DNA from: JAMLIN01 sp041676645
Lineage (GTDB): Bacteria; Pseudomonadota; Gammaproteobacteria; Burkholderiales; Burkholderiaceae_E
Assembly: GCA_041676645.1 (NCBI GenBank)
Contig: JBAYRO010000063.1
Span: 1 to 17,463, forward strand
DNA length: 17,463 bases
Direction of reading: 5' to 3'
Positions 1 through 7,386 of this stretch are shown here, piece after piece. Under the pieces are notes generated by a model. That model was given only the letters and a program-made list of their open reading frames with translations, was not told the DNA's origin and searched no databases. The translations under genes and the position numbers were made by a program. How positions within the stretch are numbered: the first letter of the stretch is position 1; every line of letters starts with the position of its first letter.

Positions 1-98
1 CTGGCGCGCTGCGCGGTTCACCGACTCCTGGGCGTGCCCTCGAGATACGCAGCGTTGCAAGCCGGCGCAAGAGGCGAAGGACGATCAAGCTCTGCCCC

Positions 99-160
99 CG
101 GCTCCGGCTCCGGCCCGGCTCTGGCCTCCCTCCCGGCTCTGGCTCCGGCTCCGGCTCCGG
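99..160. repeat. GC-rich low-complexity repeat (GGCTCC units)
   Basis: GGCTCC units occur twice in tandem at about 100-113 and three times at 141-160. Between them the 12-mer CCCGGCTCTGGC occurs at 114-125 and again at 132-143, an exact 18-base period. In translation this gives Ala-Pro, Gly-Ser or Arg-Leu runs depending on frame, none of them convincing as protein. It looks like slippage-prone simple sequence in an intergenic region. Confidence 0.7.
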
Positions 161-413
161 CGCCAGCGGCAGCGCCTGGGCGGATGGTTTCCCGGTGTTG
201 GCGGGAAATGACGTCGCGTGTGGTGAATCGGTCCCGATCCGCTGTTCTGCGCCGGCTTTCCCGTTCGACGCTGGAAGCAAGCACGGCATCGATTCCGCAC
301 CGGATGAACTCCGCGCCGGCATCAATCGGGCCGGGCGCCGGCTACCTCGATGTGTGCGGCCTTCCGGCCGGATTCACTGCCTGGCCGCGCGAGAGGGTTC
401 CCGCCTCTCCCCT

Positions 414-429
414 TGTTTCACGTGAAACA
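414..429. promoter_or_regulatory. parS centromere site (ParB binding)
   Basis: TGTTTCACGTGAAACA is a perfect 16-bp palindrome. It is the canonical bacterial chromosomal parS sequence bound by ParB (Spo0J), whose helix-turn-helix reads it and which then loads as a CTP-dependent clamp to organise and segregate the replication origin. It lies in non-coding DNA 24 bases beyond the stop codon of the GMC dehydrogenase gene. I saw no second full or one-mismatch copy in the window. Established knowledge: most chromosomal parS sites lie near oriC, so this window is predicted to be origin-proximal. parA/parB are not in the window. Confidence 0.92.
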
Positions 430-453
430 GCGCCAATCCGGCGGCACGATGAC

Positions 454-2106
454 TCACTCCCTTCCGTCCAGTATCCACTCCGCCGCTCGCTCGGCAATCA
501 TCAGCGTCGGCGAGTTGGTATTCCCGGACGTGATGGTCGGCATCACGGATGCGTCCGCGATACGCAATCCTTCGATTCCGATGACTCGAAGCTTCCCGTC
601 GACCACCGCCTGGGGATCCGTCCGGGCACCCATGCGACAGGTACCCACCGGGTGGAAAATGGTGGTTCCGATCTGTGCGGCGGCTTCCGCGAGCTGGTCG
701 TCGGTCTGGAAGTCCGGGCCCGGCAGATACTCCGCCGGCGAATACTTCGCAAGGCCGTTTCCGCCCACGATCCGCCGGGTGAGCCGGATCGCCCGGGCGG
801 CGACGATCCGGTCCCGCTCGGTCGCCAGATAGTTGGGCGCGATCCGGGGCGCCTCGCAGACATCGGCGGAGACGATGTGCACGCTCCCCCGGCTTTCGGG
901 ACGGAGATTGCACACCGAGGCGGTGAAGGCGGGGAAGCGATGCAGGGGATCACCGAACTTGTCCAGCGACAGGGGCTGGACGTGATACTCGAGATCCGGG
1001 GTTTCGACATCCTCGGAGGAATAGGCGAATGCACCGAGCTGGCTGGGCGACATGGTCATCGGCCCACGCTTGGCCCCGAAATACTGCAGTCCCATCCAGG
1101 CACGGCCCCAGATCGAGCCCGCCGTCTGGTTCAGGGTGCTCACACCCGTCACCTTGTAAATCGTGCGCAACTGCAGATGATCCTGCAGGTTCTCGCCCAC
1201 ACCCGGTCGATCGGCCCGTACTTCGATCCCGAGCTCCCGCAGGCGTTCTGCCGCTCCGATACCCGAGCGCTCGAGTATCTGGACGCTGCCGATCGAGCCC
1301 GATGAAAGAATCACTTCCCGCCGGGCGCGCGCCTGCGTCAGCGGCCCAAGCCCGGCCGCGCTCAATGCCTGTCTCGGCGTACAGGCCTGAAACTCCACGC
1401 CCGCCACCCGACCGGGCGATGCCTCGTCGAACACCAGCCGCGCCACATTGGCCTGGCTCGCAACCTTCAGGTTGGGCCGACCCAGGATCGGGCGCAGGAA
1501 GGCGCTGGCAGCATTCCATCGAACGCCCCGGCGCTGATTGACCTCGAAATAGCCGCAACCGAAATTGTCGCCCCGATTGAAGTCCTCGGTCGGGGGGATA
1601 CCGGCCTGTGCCGCCGCTTCCTGGAAGGCCTCGAGGATCGGCCAGCGCAGGCGCATCCGCTCGACCCGCCATTCGCCGCCGTGGCCATGCAGCGGATCGC
1701 TGCCGCCGCCATCGAGCCGGTGATAGTCCTCGTGCTGCTTGAAATACGGCAGGACGCTGGACCAGTCCCAGCCAGGCACTTGCCGGGCCCAGCGATCATA
1801 GTCGGCCGCCTGGCCCCGCATGTAGATCATGCCGTTGATGGACGAACAGCCGCCCCAGACCCGACCCCGCGGATACCTGATCGACCGCCCGCCAAGGCCG
1901 GGCTCGGCGATCGTGTCGTACAGCCAGTCGGTCCGGGGATTACCGATGCAATAGAGATAACCGACGGGGATATGGATCCAGCGATAGTCGTCCGGCCCGC
2001 CCGATTCGATGAGCAGCACGGAGTTGGCCGGATCGGCCGACAGACGATTCGCGAGCAGGCAGCCGGCCGTTCCAGCGCCCACGACGATGTAGTCGAATGT
2101 CTCCAT
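454..2106 (-). CDS. GMC-family FAD-dependent alcohol (choline-like) dehydrogenase
   Basis: This 550-residue protein is full length for the glucose-methanol-choline oxidoreductases, which oxidise primary alcohols to aldehydes using FAD. The N-terminal Rossmann motif GAGTAG is at residues 10-15. GMC signature 1 (GRVWGGCSSINGMIYMRG) is at 81-98, signature 2 (SSGSIGS...SGIG) at 268-284 and PGVGENLQDH at 301-310. The catalytic pair is visible as His485 in HPVGTCRMG and Asn529/531 in GNTNSP. There is no signal peptide, so it is probably cytoplasmic or membrane-associated. A purine-rich stretch (GGGGAGAG) directly precedes the ATG. The aldehyde dehydrogenase gene lies 113 bases upstream on the same strand, which fits an alcohol-to-aldehyde-to-acid route. 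The family is certain. The substrate is unknown: BetA-like choline oxidation is one option, but many paralogues act on other alcohols. Confidence 0.93.
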   Translation of the reverse strand: METFDYIVVGAGTAGCLLANRLSADPANSVLLIESGGPDDYRWIHIPVGYLYCIGNPRTDWLYDTIAEPGLGGRSIRYPRGRVWGGCSSINGMIYMRGQAADYDRWARQVPGWDWSSVLPYFKQHEDYHRLDGGGSDPLHGHGGEWRVERMRLRWPILEAFQEAAAQAGIPPTEDFNRGDNFGCGYFEVNQRRGVRWNAASAFLRPILGRPNLKVASQANVARLVFDEASPGRVAGVEFQACTPRQALSAAGLGPLTQARARREVILSSGSIGSVQILERSGIGAAERLRELGIEVRADRPGVGENLQDHLQLRTIYKVTGVSTLNQTAGSIWGRAWMGLQYFGAKRGPMTMSPSQLGAFAYSSEDVETPDLEYHVQPLSLDKFGDPLHRFPAFTASVCNLRPESRGSVHIVSADVCEAPRIAPNYLATERDRIVAARAIRLTRRIVGGNGLAKYSPAEYLPGPDFQTDDQLAEAAAQIGTTIFHPVGTCRMGARTDPQAVVDGKLRVIGIEGLRIADASVMPTITSGNTNSPTLMIAERAAEWILDGRE

Positions 2107-2219
2107 CTCTCCCCGACCCTGTTATAAGTGATTACTTGCTATTCTGGTTTGCTGCATCAACACGGCATCTTTATTCCGAATGCCGCTGGCTGTCCCGACT
2201 CGCGGCCGACTACAAGGGC
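2107..2219 (-). promoter_or_regulatory. AT-richer gap, probable promoter region for the GMC gene
   Basis: This 113-base gap between the aldehyde dehydrogenase stop and the GMC start is clearly AT-richer than its surroundings. Read on the minus strand it contains TATAAC (2121-2126) as a possible -10 element. That would give a very short leader before the ribosome-binding purines and ATG. I found no good -35 hexamer at normal spacing and no obvious terminator. The GMC gene may therefore have its own promoter in addition to read-through from upstream. Confidence 0.3.
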
Positions 2220-3680
2220 TCAGATGCCCGCGAGGCAGACGTACTTGAGCTCGAGGTACTCGTCCAGTCCGTAGCGCGAGCCTTCCCGACCGATACCCGA
2301 CTGCTTCACGCCGCCGAACGGGGATACCTCGTTCGACAGGATGCCGCTGTTCACGCAGACCATGCCGGACTCGATCGCCTCGGCCACGCGGAAGATCCGC
2401 CCGACGTCCCGCGAATAGAAATAGGATGCCAGGCCGAACTCCGTCGAATTGGCCATCTCGATCCCCTCTTCCTCGGTGCGGAAGCGGAACAGCGGCGCTA
2501 CCGGGCCAAAGGTCTCTTCGCGGGCAACCCGCATGTCCTGGGTGACATCGACCAGGATCGTCGGCTCGAAGAACAGCGGGCCACGCGAATGCGGCTTGCC
2601 ACCGAGCGCCACCCGTGCACCCTTGTCGACGGCATCGGCGACATGCTCGCGAACCTTGTCGATGGCGGCCGGCTCGATGAGTGGGCCGATGGCGACGCCT
2701 TCCTCGGTGCCCGCCCCCACCTTCAGTTCCCGGACCTTCTCGGCCAGGCGGCGAGCGAACTCATCATAGACGCCGTCCTGGACATAGATGCGGTTGGCGC
2801 AGACGCAGGTCTGGCCCGCGTTGCGATACTTCGAGGCGATCGCGCCTTCGACGGCGGCGTCGAGATCGGCATCGTCGAATACCAGGAAGGGCGCGTTGCC
2901 ACCGAGTTCGAGCGAAAGCTTCTTGATGGTGTCGGCCGACTGCCGCAGGAGGATCCGGCCGACCTCGGTCGAGCCTGTGAACGACACCTTGCGCACCAGT
3001 GTGCTGGTGCAAAGCTCCAGCCCGATGGCGGCGGCATCCATGCCGACGACGGTATTGAAGACCCCAGCCGGAATGCCCGCCTCTTCGGCGAGCACCGCCA
3101 GCGCCAGCGCCGACAGCGGCGTGGCCTCGGCGGGCTTGCAGACCACGGTGCAGCCCGCCGCCAGTGCGGGTCCCACCTTGCGGGTGATCATCGCGATCGG
3201 GAAGTTCCACGGCGTGATCGCGCCACACACGCCGATCGGCTGCTTCATGGCGAACAGGCGCCGGTCGTTCGATGTCGTTGGAATGATGTCACCGTAGGCG
3301 CGTTTGCCTTCTTCGGCGAACCATTCGATGAACGAGGCTCCGTAGGCGACCTCGCCGCGGGACTCCGCCAGCGGCTTGCCCTGCTCGGCGGTCATGAGCT
3401 GCGCGAGATCCTCGGCATTGGCGAGGATCAGATCGTTCCAGCGCTGCAGGATGGCGGCACGCTCCTTCGCGGTGCGCGCTCGCCAGGCCGGCAACGCGCG
3501 ATGGGCCGCCTCGATGGCACGGACCGTTTCGGCGCGACCCATGTCGGCGACCTCGGCGATGCGCTCGCCACTCGCCGGATCATCGACGCCGAAGCGGGCG
3601 CCGGAGTCGGCATCGACGAAGCGCCCGTCGATGTAGCCCTGCTGGCGCAACAGCGCCTTGTTCCTCAGTTCGACCGCCAT
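2220..3680 (-). CDS. gabD: NAD(P)-dependent succinate-semialdehyde dehydrogenase-like aldehyde dehydrogenase
   Basis: This 486-residue aldehyde dehydrogenase resembles GabD and would oxidise a short semialdehyde to the acid (succinate semialdehyde to succinate in GabD). Visible motifs are PWNFP (oxyanion Asn159), the cofactor-binding FTGSTEVG (234-241), LELGGN with general base Glu258, and NAGQTC with nucleophile Cys292. The C-terminal PFGGVKQSG follows at 454-462. Length and spacing match E. coli GabD (482 residues). I chose the ATG at 3680 because GGAAGAGG lies 7 bases upstream and the family N-terminus starts here; an extension to 3833 would run through the divergent promoter gap. The GMC dehydrogenase follows on the same strand. 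The family is certain. The exact aldehyde is inferred, and glutarate semialdehyde or related substrates are possible. Confidence 0.9.
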   Translation of the reverse strand: MAVELRNKALLRQQGYIDGRFVDADSGARFGVDDPASGERIAEVADMGRAETVRAIEAAHRALPAWRARTAKERAAILQRWNDLILANAEDLAQLMTAEQGKPLAESRGEVAYGASFIEWFAEEGKRAYGDIIPTTSNDRRLFAMKQPIGVCGAITPWNFPIAMITRKVGPALAAGCTVVCKPAEATPLSALALAVLAEEAGIPAGVFNTVVGMDAAAIGLELCTSTLVRKVSFTGSTEVGRILLRQSADTIKKLSLELGGNAPFLVFDDADLDAAVEGAIASKYRNAGQTCVCANRIYVQDGVYDEFARRLAEKVRELKVGAGTEEGVAIGPLIEPAAIDKVREHVADAVDKGARVALGGKPHSRGPLFFEPTILVDVTQDMRVAREETFGPVAPLFRFRTEEEGIEMANSTEFGLASYFYSRDVGRIFRVAEAIESGMVCVNSGILSNEVSPFGGVKQSGIGREGSRYGLDEYLELKYVCLAGI

Positions 3681-3802
3681 GTCCTTGCCTCTTCCGTATC
3701 GTTGATCATGCACTGAATATCGCGTGCCCGGCTTATCCTTCGATAATAGGGCAGCGGACGGGCTGCCGCCGGCCAATGCCACGATGTCGACCCGGAGGCC
3801 AC
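3681..3802. promoter_or_regulatory. Divergent promoter gap with a small inverted repeat
   Basis: These 122 bases separate the minus-strand aldehyde dehydrogenase from the plus-strand amidohydrolase. The gap must hold promoters for both directions. It contains TTATCCTTCGATAA (3733-3746), a 5-bp-arm inverted repeat whose right arm overlaps a -10-like GATAAT (3742-3747) for the plus strand. A regulator binding here could control both arms. No regulator gene is in the window, and I could not identify convincing -35 hexamers. Confidence 0.35.
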
Positions 3803-5065
3803 ATGACGAACGCCGCATCGATCGATTCCGCAAGCCGCGACATCCTGCGCTGCGACGGCGCCCGGCTCTGGGACAGCCTCATGGCGCTCGCCCGCATCGG
3901 CGCCACGCCGGCGGGCGGCGTCAGGCGGCTTGCGCTCACCGAACTCGACGGCGAAGCACGCCGTATCGTCATCGACTGGTTGCGCGACTGCGGCTGCAGC
4001 ATCCGCATCGACCCCATCGGCAATATCCACGCCACCCGGCCAGGCACCGAGGACCTCGCCCCGATCGGAATCGGCAGCCATCTCGACACCCAGCCCAATG
4101 GCGGACGCTTCGACGGCGCCTACGGCGTGATGGCCGGACTCGAAGTCCTCCGTTGCCTCGATGATCACGACATCCGCACCCGCCATCCGGTCAACGTCAC
4201 CATCTGGACCAACGAGGAAGGCAGCCGCTTCACGCCGGTGATGATGGGCTCCGGCGTCTATGCCGGCGCCTTCACTCTCGAGCATTGCCTCGCGCAGCAC
4301 GATCGCGACGGTCGCAGCGTCGGCGATGCGCTCGTCGCGATCGGCTTCGACGGCCGGGATACCGCGCCGGCACTGGCAGCGTACTTCGAGCCCCATATCG
4401 AGCAGGGGCCCATCCTCGAGGCCGAGGGAATCACCATCGGCACCGTCGAGACCGCCCTCGGCCAGCGCTGGTTCGATGTCCTCATCACCGGCCAGGATGC
4501 CCATGCCGGGCCCACGCCCCTGGCGATGCGCCGCGATGCGCTGCTGGCCGCCGCACATCTCATCGCGGCGGTACGCCGCATCGCCGAAGAGCATCCCGAC
4601 GAAGCCCGCGGCACGGTCGGCCAGCTCGATGTCACGCCCAACTCCCGCAACGTCATCCCGGGCCGGGTGGCGCTCACCGTCGACCTGCGCAATGCCCGCG
4701 ACGAAACGCTGTCGCGAATGGTCGAGGCACTGCGCGCCGAATGCGCCGCGATCGCCGCCCGGGAGCAGCTCGGGATCGAACTCGAGGAAGTCGTGTACTT
4801 CCCGCCCTGCCGCTTCGATCCTGCGCTGGTCGGGATGGTCGAGCAGGCGGCGCGCCGGCTCGGCCACTCGCACCGACGCATTGCGAGCGGGGCCGGCCAT
4901 GACGCCGTCTACGTCGCGCGCCGCCATCCGGCGGCGATGATCTTCGTCCCCTGCGAAGGTGGCATCAGCCACAACGAGATCGAGAACGCCGAGCCCGAAC
5001 ACCTGGCCGCCGGCACCGACGTACTGCTCGAGGCCGTGCTCGCCTTCGATCGGGGCGCCGTCTGA
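3803..5065 (+). CDS. M20-family amidohydrolase (N-carbamoyl-L-amino-acid hydrolase / allantoate amidohydrolase type)
   Basis: This 420-residue protein is the usual size for dimetal amidases of the HyuC/AllC group, which split N-carbamoyl or ureido groups from amino acids, beta-alanine or allantoate. Metal ligands and catalytic positions are visible: SHLDT (His93), DGAYG (Asp104), NEEG (Glu138/139), EPHIEQG (His198) and GISHNE (His390). GQDAHAGPTP (230-239) marks the dimerisation (lid) domain, and GAGHDA is at 363-368. I chose the ATG at 3803 because GGAGG lies 4 bases upstream; an upstream ATG at 3776 lacks a site. Its stop overlaps the next start (TGATG), so it is translationally coupled to the PdxA-like gene. 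No hydantoinase or dihydropyrimidinase is adjacent, so the natural substrate is open. Confidence 0.9.
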   Translation: MTNAASIDSASRDILRCDGARLWDSLMALARIGATPAGGVRRLALTELDGEARRIVIDWLRDCGCSIRIDPIGNIHATRPGTEDLAPIGIGSHLDTQPNGGRFDGAYGVMAGLEVLRCLDDHDIRTRHPVNVTIWTNEEGSRFTPVMMGSGVYAGAFTLEHCLAQHDRDGRSVGDALVAIGFDGRDTAPALAAYFEPHIEQGPILEAEGITIGTVETALGQRWFDVLITGQDAHAGPTPLAMRRDALLAAAHLIAAVRRIAEEHPDEARGTVGQLDVTPNSRNVIPGRVALTVDLRNARDETLSRMVEALRAECAAIAAREQLGIELEEVVYFPPCRFDPALVGMVEQAARRLGHSHRRIASGAGHDAVYVARRHPAAMIFVPCEGGISHNEIENAEPEHLAAGTDVLLEAVLAFDRGAV

Positions 5066-6072
5066 TGGCCGACTCGACAGGCCCTCAAGCGGTACCGACG
5101 CACGCGATGCCGGGTCGCAAGCCGATCGCGATATCGATGGGCGATCCCTGCGGCATCGGTCCCGAGATCGTCGTGCGGGCGCTCGCGTCGCCCGCGCTTC
5201 GCGTCGACTGCATCGTCTACGGCGATCCGGGCCTGCTGCAGGCCACCGCGGCATGGCTCCAGCTGCCGATGCCGCCGCGCATCGAGGCGGTGACCCGACT
5301 GCATCCCCTGCCGACCGTGGGACGACCCGACCCGGTCGCCGGCGATGCCGCCTACCGATACATCGTCGCGGCCGCGGAAAGCGCCCGCAGCGGCGCGGCG
5401 CGCGCCCTCGTGACCGCGCCGATCTCGAAGGCGGCGCTGCAGTCGGCGGGACACGCATGGCCCGGGCACACCGAGCTGCTCGCCGAGCTCGCCGGCGGCG
5501 CCGACGTGCGCATGATGCTGGCCAACCAGGAGCTGCGCGTCGTGCTCGTCACCGTCCATCTCGCCCTTCGCGATGCGATCGACGCGATCGACGCGCAGGG
5601 CATCCACGACACCATCGCGATCGCCGACGCCGGCCTGCGCCGCGCCGGCATCGCGAAGCCGCGCATCGCGGTCGCCGGCCTCAACCCGCACGCGGGCGAA
5701 GGCGGGCTCTTCGGACGCGAGGAGATCGACTGCATCGCCCCCGCCATCGCCGCCGCCCGCGCCGACGGGATCGACGCCAGTGGCCCCTGGCCGCCCGATA
5801 CGGTGTTCATGCAGGCGCGCGGCTTCCAGCGCTTCGATGCGGTGATCGCGATGTACCACGACCAGGGCCTGATCCCGGTCAAGTACCTCGGCATCGACGA
5901 CGGCGTGAACGTCACGCTGGGACTGCCCTTCGTGCGCACCAGCCCCGACCACGGCACCGCCTACGACATCGCCGGCACGGGGCAAGCCGACCCCGCCAGC
6001 CTGCTCGCCGCGATCCACCTCGCCGACCGGCTCGCGCCCGACCCCGCGCAAGCCGACGCGCCAGCTCCCTGA
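5065..6072 (+). CDS. pdxA: PdxA-like 4-hydroxythreonine-4-phosphate dehydrogenase family protein
   Basis: This 335-residue protein belongs to the PdxA family. PdxA is an NAD-dependent, metal-requiring decarboxylating dehydrogenase that oxidises 4-phosphohydroxy-L-threonine in vitamin B6 synthesis. Motifs are SMGDPCGIGPEI (24-35), PGHTE (133-137), TVHLAL (metal ligand His165), AGLNPHAGEGG (His209), YHDQGLIPVK (His265) and VRTSPDHGTA (290-299). These histidines match the E. coli PdxA ligands His166, His211 and His266. The start overlaps the preceding stop by one base, which supports 5065 over the internal Met15. Biosynthetic pdxA often sits with ksgA/surA. Here it is coupled to an M20 amidohydrolase, so a PdxA2-type catabolic paralogue acting on another phosphorylated hydroxy acid is a real alternative. 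The family is certain and the role uncertain. Confidence 0.88.
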   Translation: MADSTGPQAVPTHAMPGRKPIAISMGDPCGIGPEIVVRALASPALRVDCIVYGDPGLLQATAAWLQLPMPPRIEAVTRLHPLPTVGRPDPVAGDAAYRYIVAAAESARSGAARALVTAPISKAALQSAGHAWPGHTELLAELAGGADVRMMLANQELRVVLVTVHLALRDAIDAIDAQGIHDTIAIADAGLRRAGIAKPRIAVAGLNPHAGEGGLFGREEIDCIAPAIAAARADGIDASGPWPPDTVFMQARGFQRFDAVIAMYHDQGLIPVKYLGIDDGVNVTLGLPFVRTSPDHGTAYDIAGTGQADPASLLAAIHLADRLAPDPAQADAPAP

Positions 6073-6137
6073 TGCGGGCAGGCGACGGATGATCGCCCCG
6101 CCCGACTGAGCGTTCCCGCCCCGCCGCGCGACGCCCG

Positions 6138-6159
6138 CCGCGGCGGGATCTCGCCGCGG
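6138..6159. repeat. GC-only inverted repeat downstream of the PdxA-like gene
   Basis: CCGCGGCG and CGCCGCGG form 8-bp arms around a 6-base loop. A second overlapping palindrome, CCCGCCGCGGCGGG, occupies 6134-6147. It lies about 65 bases past the PdxA stop and could form a strong RNA hairpin. No T-run follows on either strand, so it is not a standard intrinsic terminator, although it may slow polymerase or protect the transcript 3' end. Confidence 0.4.
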
Positions 6160-6179
6160 GCACGCCGACGCCGCGACAG

Positions 6180-6188
6180 TGCTATCGT
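6180..6188 (+). promoter_or_regulatory. Extended -10-like element before the MFS gene
   Basis: TGCTATCGT fits the extended -10 form TGnTATnnT and ends 7 bases before the ATG at 6196. Transcription would start at or next to the start codon, giving a leaderless or nearly leaderless mRNA. No Shine-Dalgarno sequence is visible before this ATG and no -35 hexamer is recognisable, which is acceptable for an extended -10 promoter. Confidence 0.35.
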
Positions 6189-6195
6189 CCGGACG

Positions 6196-7374
6196 ATGCG
6201 CTGGGACATTCCCGTCATCGCCTTCGGCAACTTCGTCATCGGCACCGGCGTGATGATCGCCGGCGGCATGTTGCCGCCCCTGGCCAGCGGCCTCGGAGTC
6301 ACCATCCCGGTCGCGGCTCAGCTGATCACCGCGATGGCCTTCGCGATGGCGATCGGGGCGCCGCTGCTGGGTGCGCTCACGGCGCGCTTCGACCGGCGCC
6401 TGCTGCTCACCGTCGCCCTCCTGGTCTACGCAATCGGGCACGGCGCCTGTGCGCTTGCGCCGAACTATGAATCGCTGCTCGGCCTGCGGGTCCTGCTCGC
6501 GGTCAGCCCGGCGCTGTTCACCCCGCAGGCGAGCGCGGCGCTCGCGCTCATCGTGCCGCCCGAAAAGCGCGGCCGCGCCGTCTCGCTCGCCTTGCTCGGC
6601 TGGGCGGTCGCCTCGGTGCTCGGCATGCCGATCGGTGCCTACGTCGGAGCGGTGTTCGGCTGGCGCGCCGGCTTCGCCCTCGTGGGCGTACTCGCGCTGC
6701 TGGGCGCGATCGGCGTCCATCGGGTCCTGCCCTCCGGACTGAAGGTGTCGATGTCGGGACGTTCGATGTGGGGCGAACTGCTGCGCTGGCCCTCCCTGCA
6801 GCTCGCCATCGCGGTCACCGCGATCCAGGGTGCCGCCCAGTTCACCACCTTCACCTTCTTCGTGCCGGCGCTGCAGGCCTTCCTCGATGCCGGACCGACG
6901 CTCGTCAGTGGCCTGCTGTTCCTGTTCGGTGCGATGGGCTTCACCGGCGCGCTGCTCAGCGCCCGCTTCATGGACAGCGTCGGCCCGATCCGGGTTGCCC
7001 ACGCCAGCTTCGCGGTGGTCGGCCTGGGCATGCTGCTCTGGCCCCTGGGCAACGGCTCGCTCGCGTGGGCGACGGCCGCCATGGCCATCTGGGGCTTCGG
7101 TTCGTTCGCGACCAACAACGCGCAGCAGGCGCGGCTCATCGCCGCATCGCCGACACTCGCACCGGTGACGATCGCACTGAACTCTTCGGGCATGTACCTC
7201 GGGCAGGCGATCGGCATCCCTGTCGGCGCTCTGCTATTGTCCGTCCCACCGGCGGCGGCCGACTACGCCAGGCTGTCGCTCTACGGCCTGCCGATCCTGG
7301 CGCTCGCATTCATCGTCTCGCTGCGCGCCCAGCAGCTCGGCAGGCGACGCGCCGCATCGAGACAGATGTCCTAG
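6196..7374 (+). CDS. MFS transporter, DHA1/arabinose-efflux-like
   Basis: This 392-residue polytopic membrane protein has the hydrophobic pattern and length of a 12-helix major facilitator. The loop between helices 2 and 3 carries GALTARFDRR (59-68), a variant of MFS motif A (GxLaDrxGrr). Two six-helix halves are separated by a hydrophilic linker around residues 178-200. The overall look (FTPQASAALALIVPPEKRG and a late NSSGMYLGQAIG) resembles proton-driven efflux proteins of the DHA1 or sugar-efflux group. The substrate cannot be read from sequence. It is separated from the PdxA-like gene by 123 bases with its own promoter-like element, so it is probably a separate unit. The next gene begins 12 bases after its stop and may be co-transcribed. 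Confidence 0.88.
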   Translation: MRWDIPVIAFGNFVIGTGVMIAGGMLPPLASGLGVTIPVAAQLITAMAFAMAIGAPLLGALTARFDRRLLLTVALLVYAIGHGACALAPNYESLLGLRVLLAVSPALFTPQASAALALIVPPEKRGRAVSLALLGWAVASVLGMPIGAYVGAVFGWRAGFALVGVLALLGAIGVHRVLPSGLKVSMSGRSMWGELLRWPSLQLAIAVTAIQGAAQFTTFTFFVPALQAFLDAGPTLVSGLLFLFGAMGFTGALLSARFMDSVGPIRVAHASFAVVGLGMLLWPLGNGSLAWATAAMAIWGFGSFATNNAQQARLIAASPTLAPVTIALNSSGMYLGQAIGIPVGALLLSVPPAAADYARLSLYGLPILALAFIVSLRAQQLGRRRAASRQMS

Positions 7375-7386
7375 GAATCGACCCTC

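Larger units (their letters stand above)
1..453. other. Left-end stretch with no supportable gene
   Basis: I checked all six frames. Frames stay open because the DNA is GC-rich, but none shows a recognisable domain, a credible start with a ribosome-binding site, or the strong third-position G/C bias of the neighbouring genes. The stretch holds a GC-rich short-period repeat (about 99-160) and the parS palindrome (414-429). A gene tail entering from the left in the first ~200 bases cannot be excluded, because the window edge cuts the context. Confidence 0.5.

Noticed and set aside
34..1305. Long plus-strand open frame (423 codons) over the left end
   Set aside because: Most of it is antisense to the GMC dehydrogenase, and the first part is low complexity. 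The protein is Arg/Pro-rich with no domain, an artefact of GC-rich antisense reading.
2097..3716. Plus-strand open frame (539 codons)
   Set aside because: It lies exactly antisense to the GabD-like aldehyde dehydrogenase, which has every catalytic motif. The plus-strand translation has none.
3681..3833. Upstream ATG for the aldehyde dehydrogenase (51 extra residues)
   Set aside because: It would cover the divergent promoter and overlap the amidohydrolase start. The ATG at 3680 has a well-placed GGAAGAGG and fits the family length.
6134..6159. Intrinsic terminator after the PdxA-like gene
   Set aside because: Strong hairpin arms are present, but no T-run follows on either strand. Kept only as an inverted repeat.
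3665..7002. Two long minus-strand open frames (597 and 697 codons) opposite the amidohydrolase, PdxA-like and MFS genes
   Set aside because: They mirror real genes with clear motifs and read as Arg/Asp/Gly-rich sequence, typical of antisense frames at high GC.
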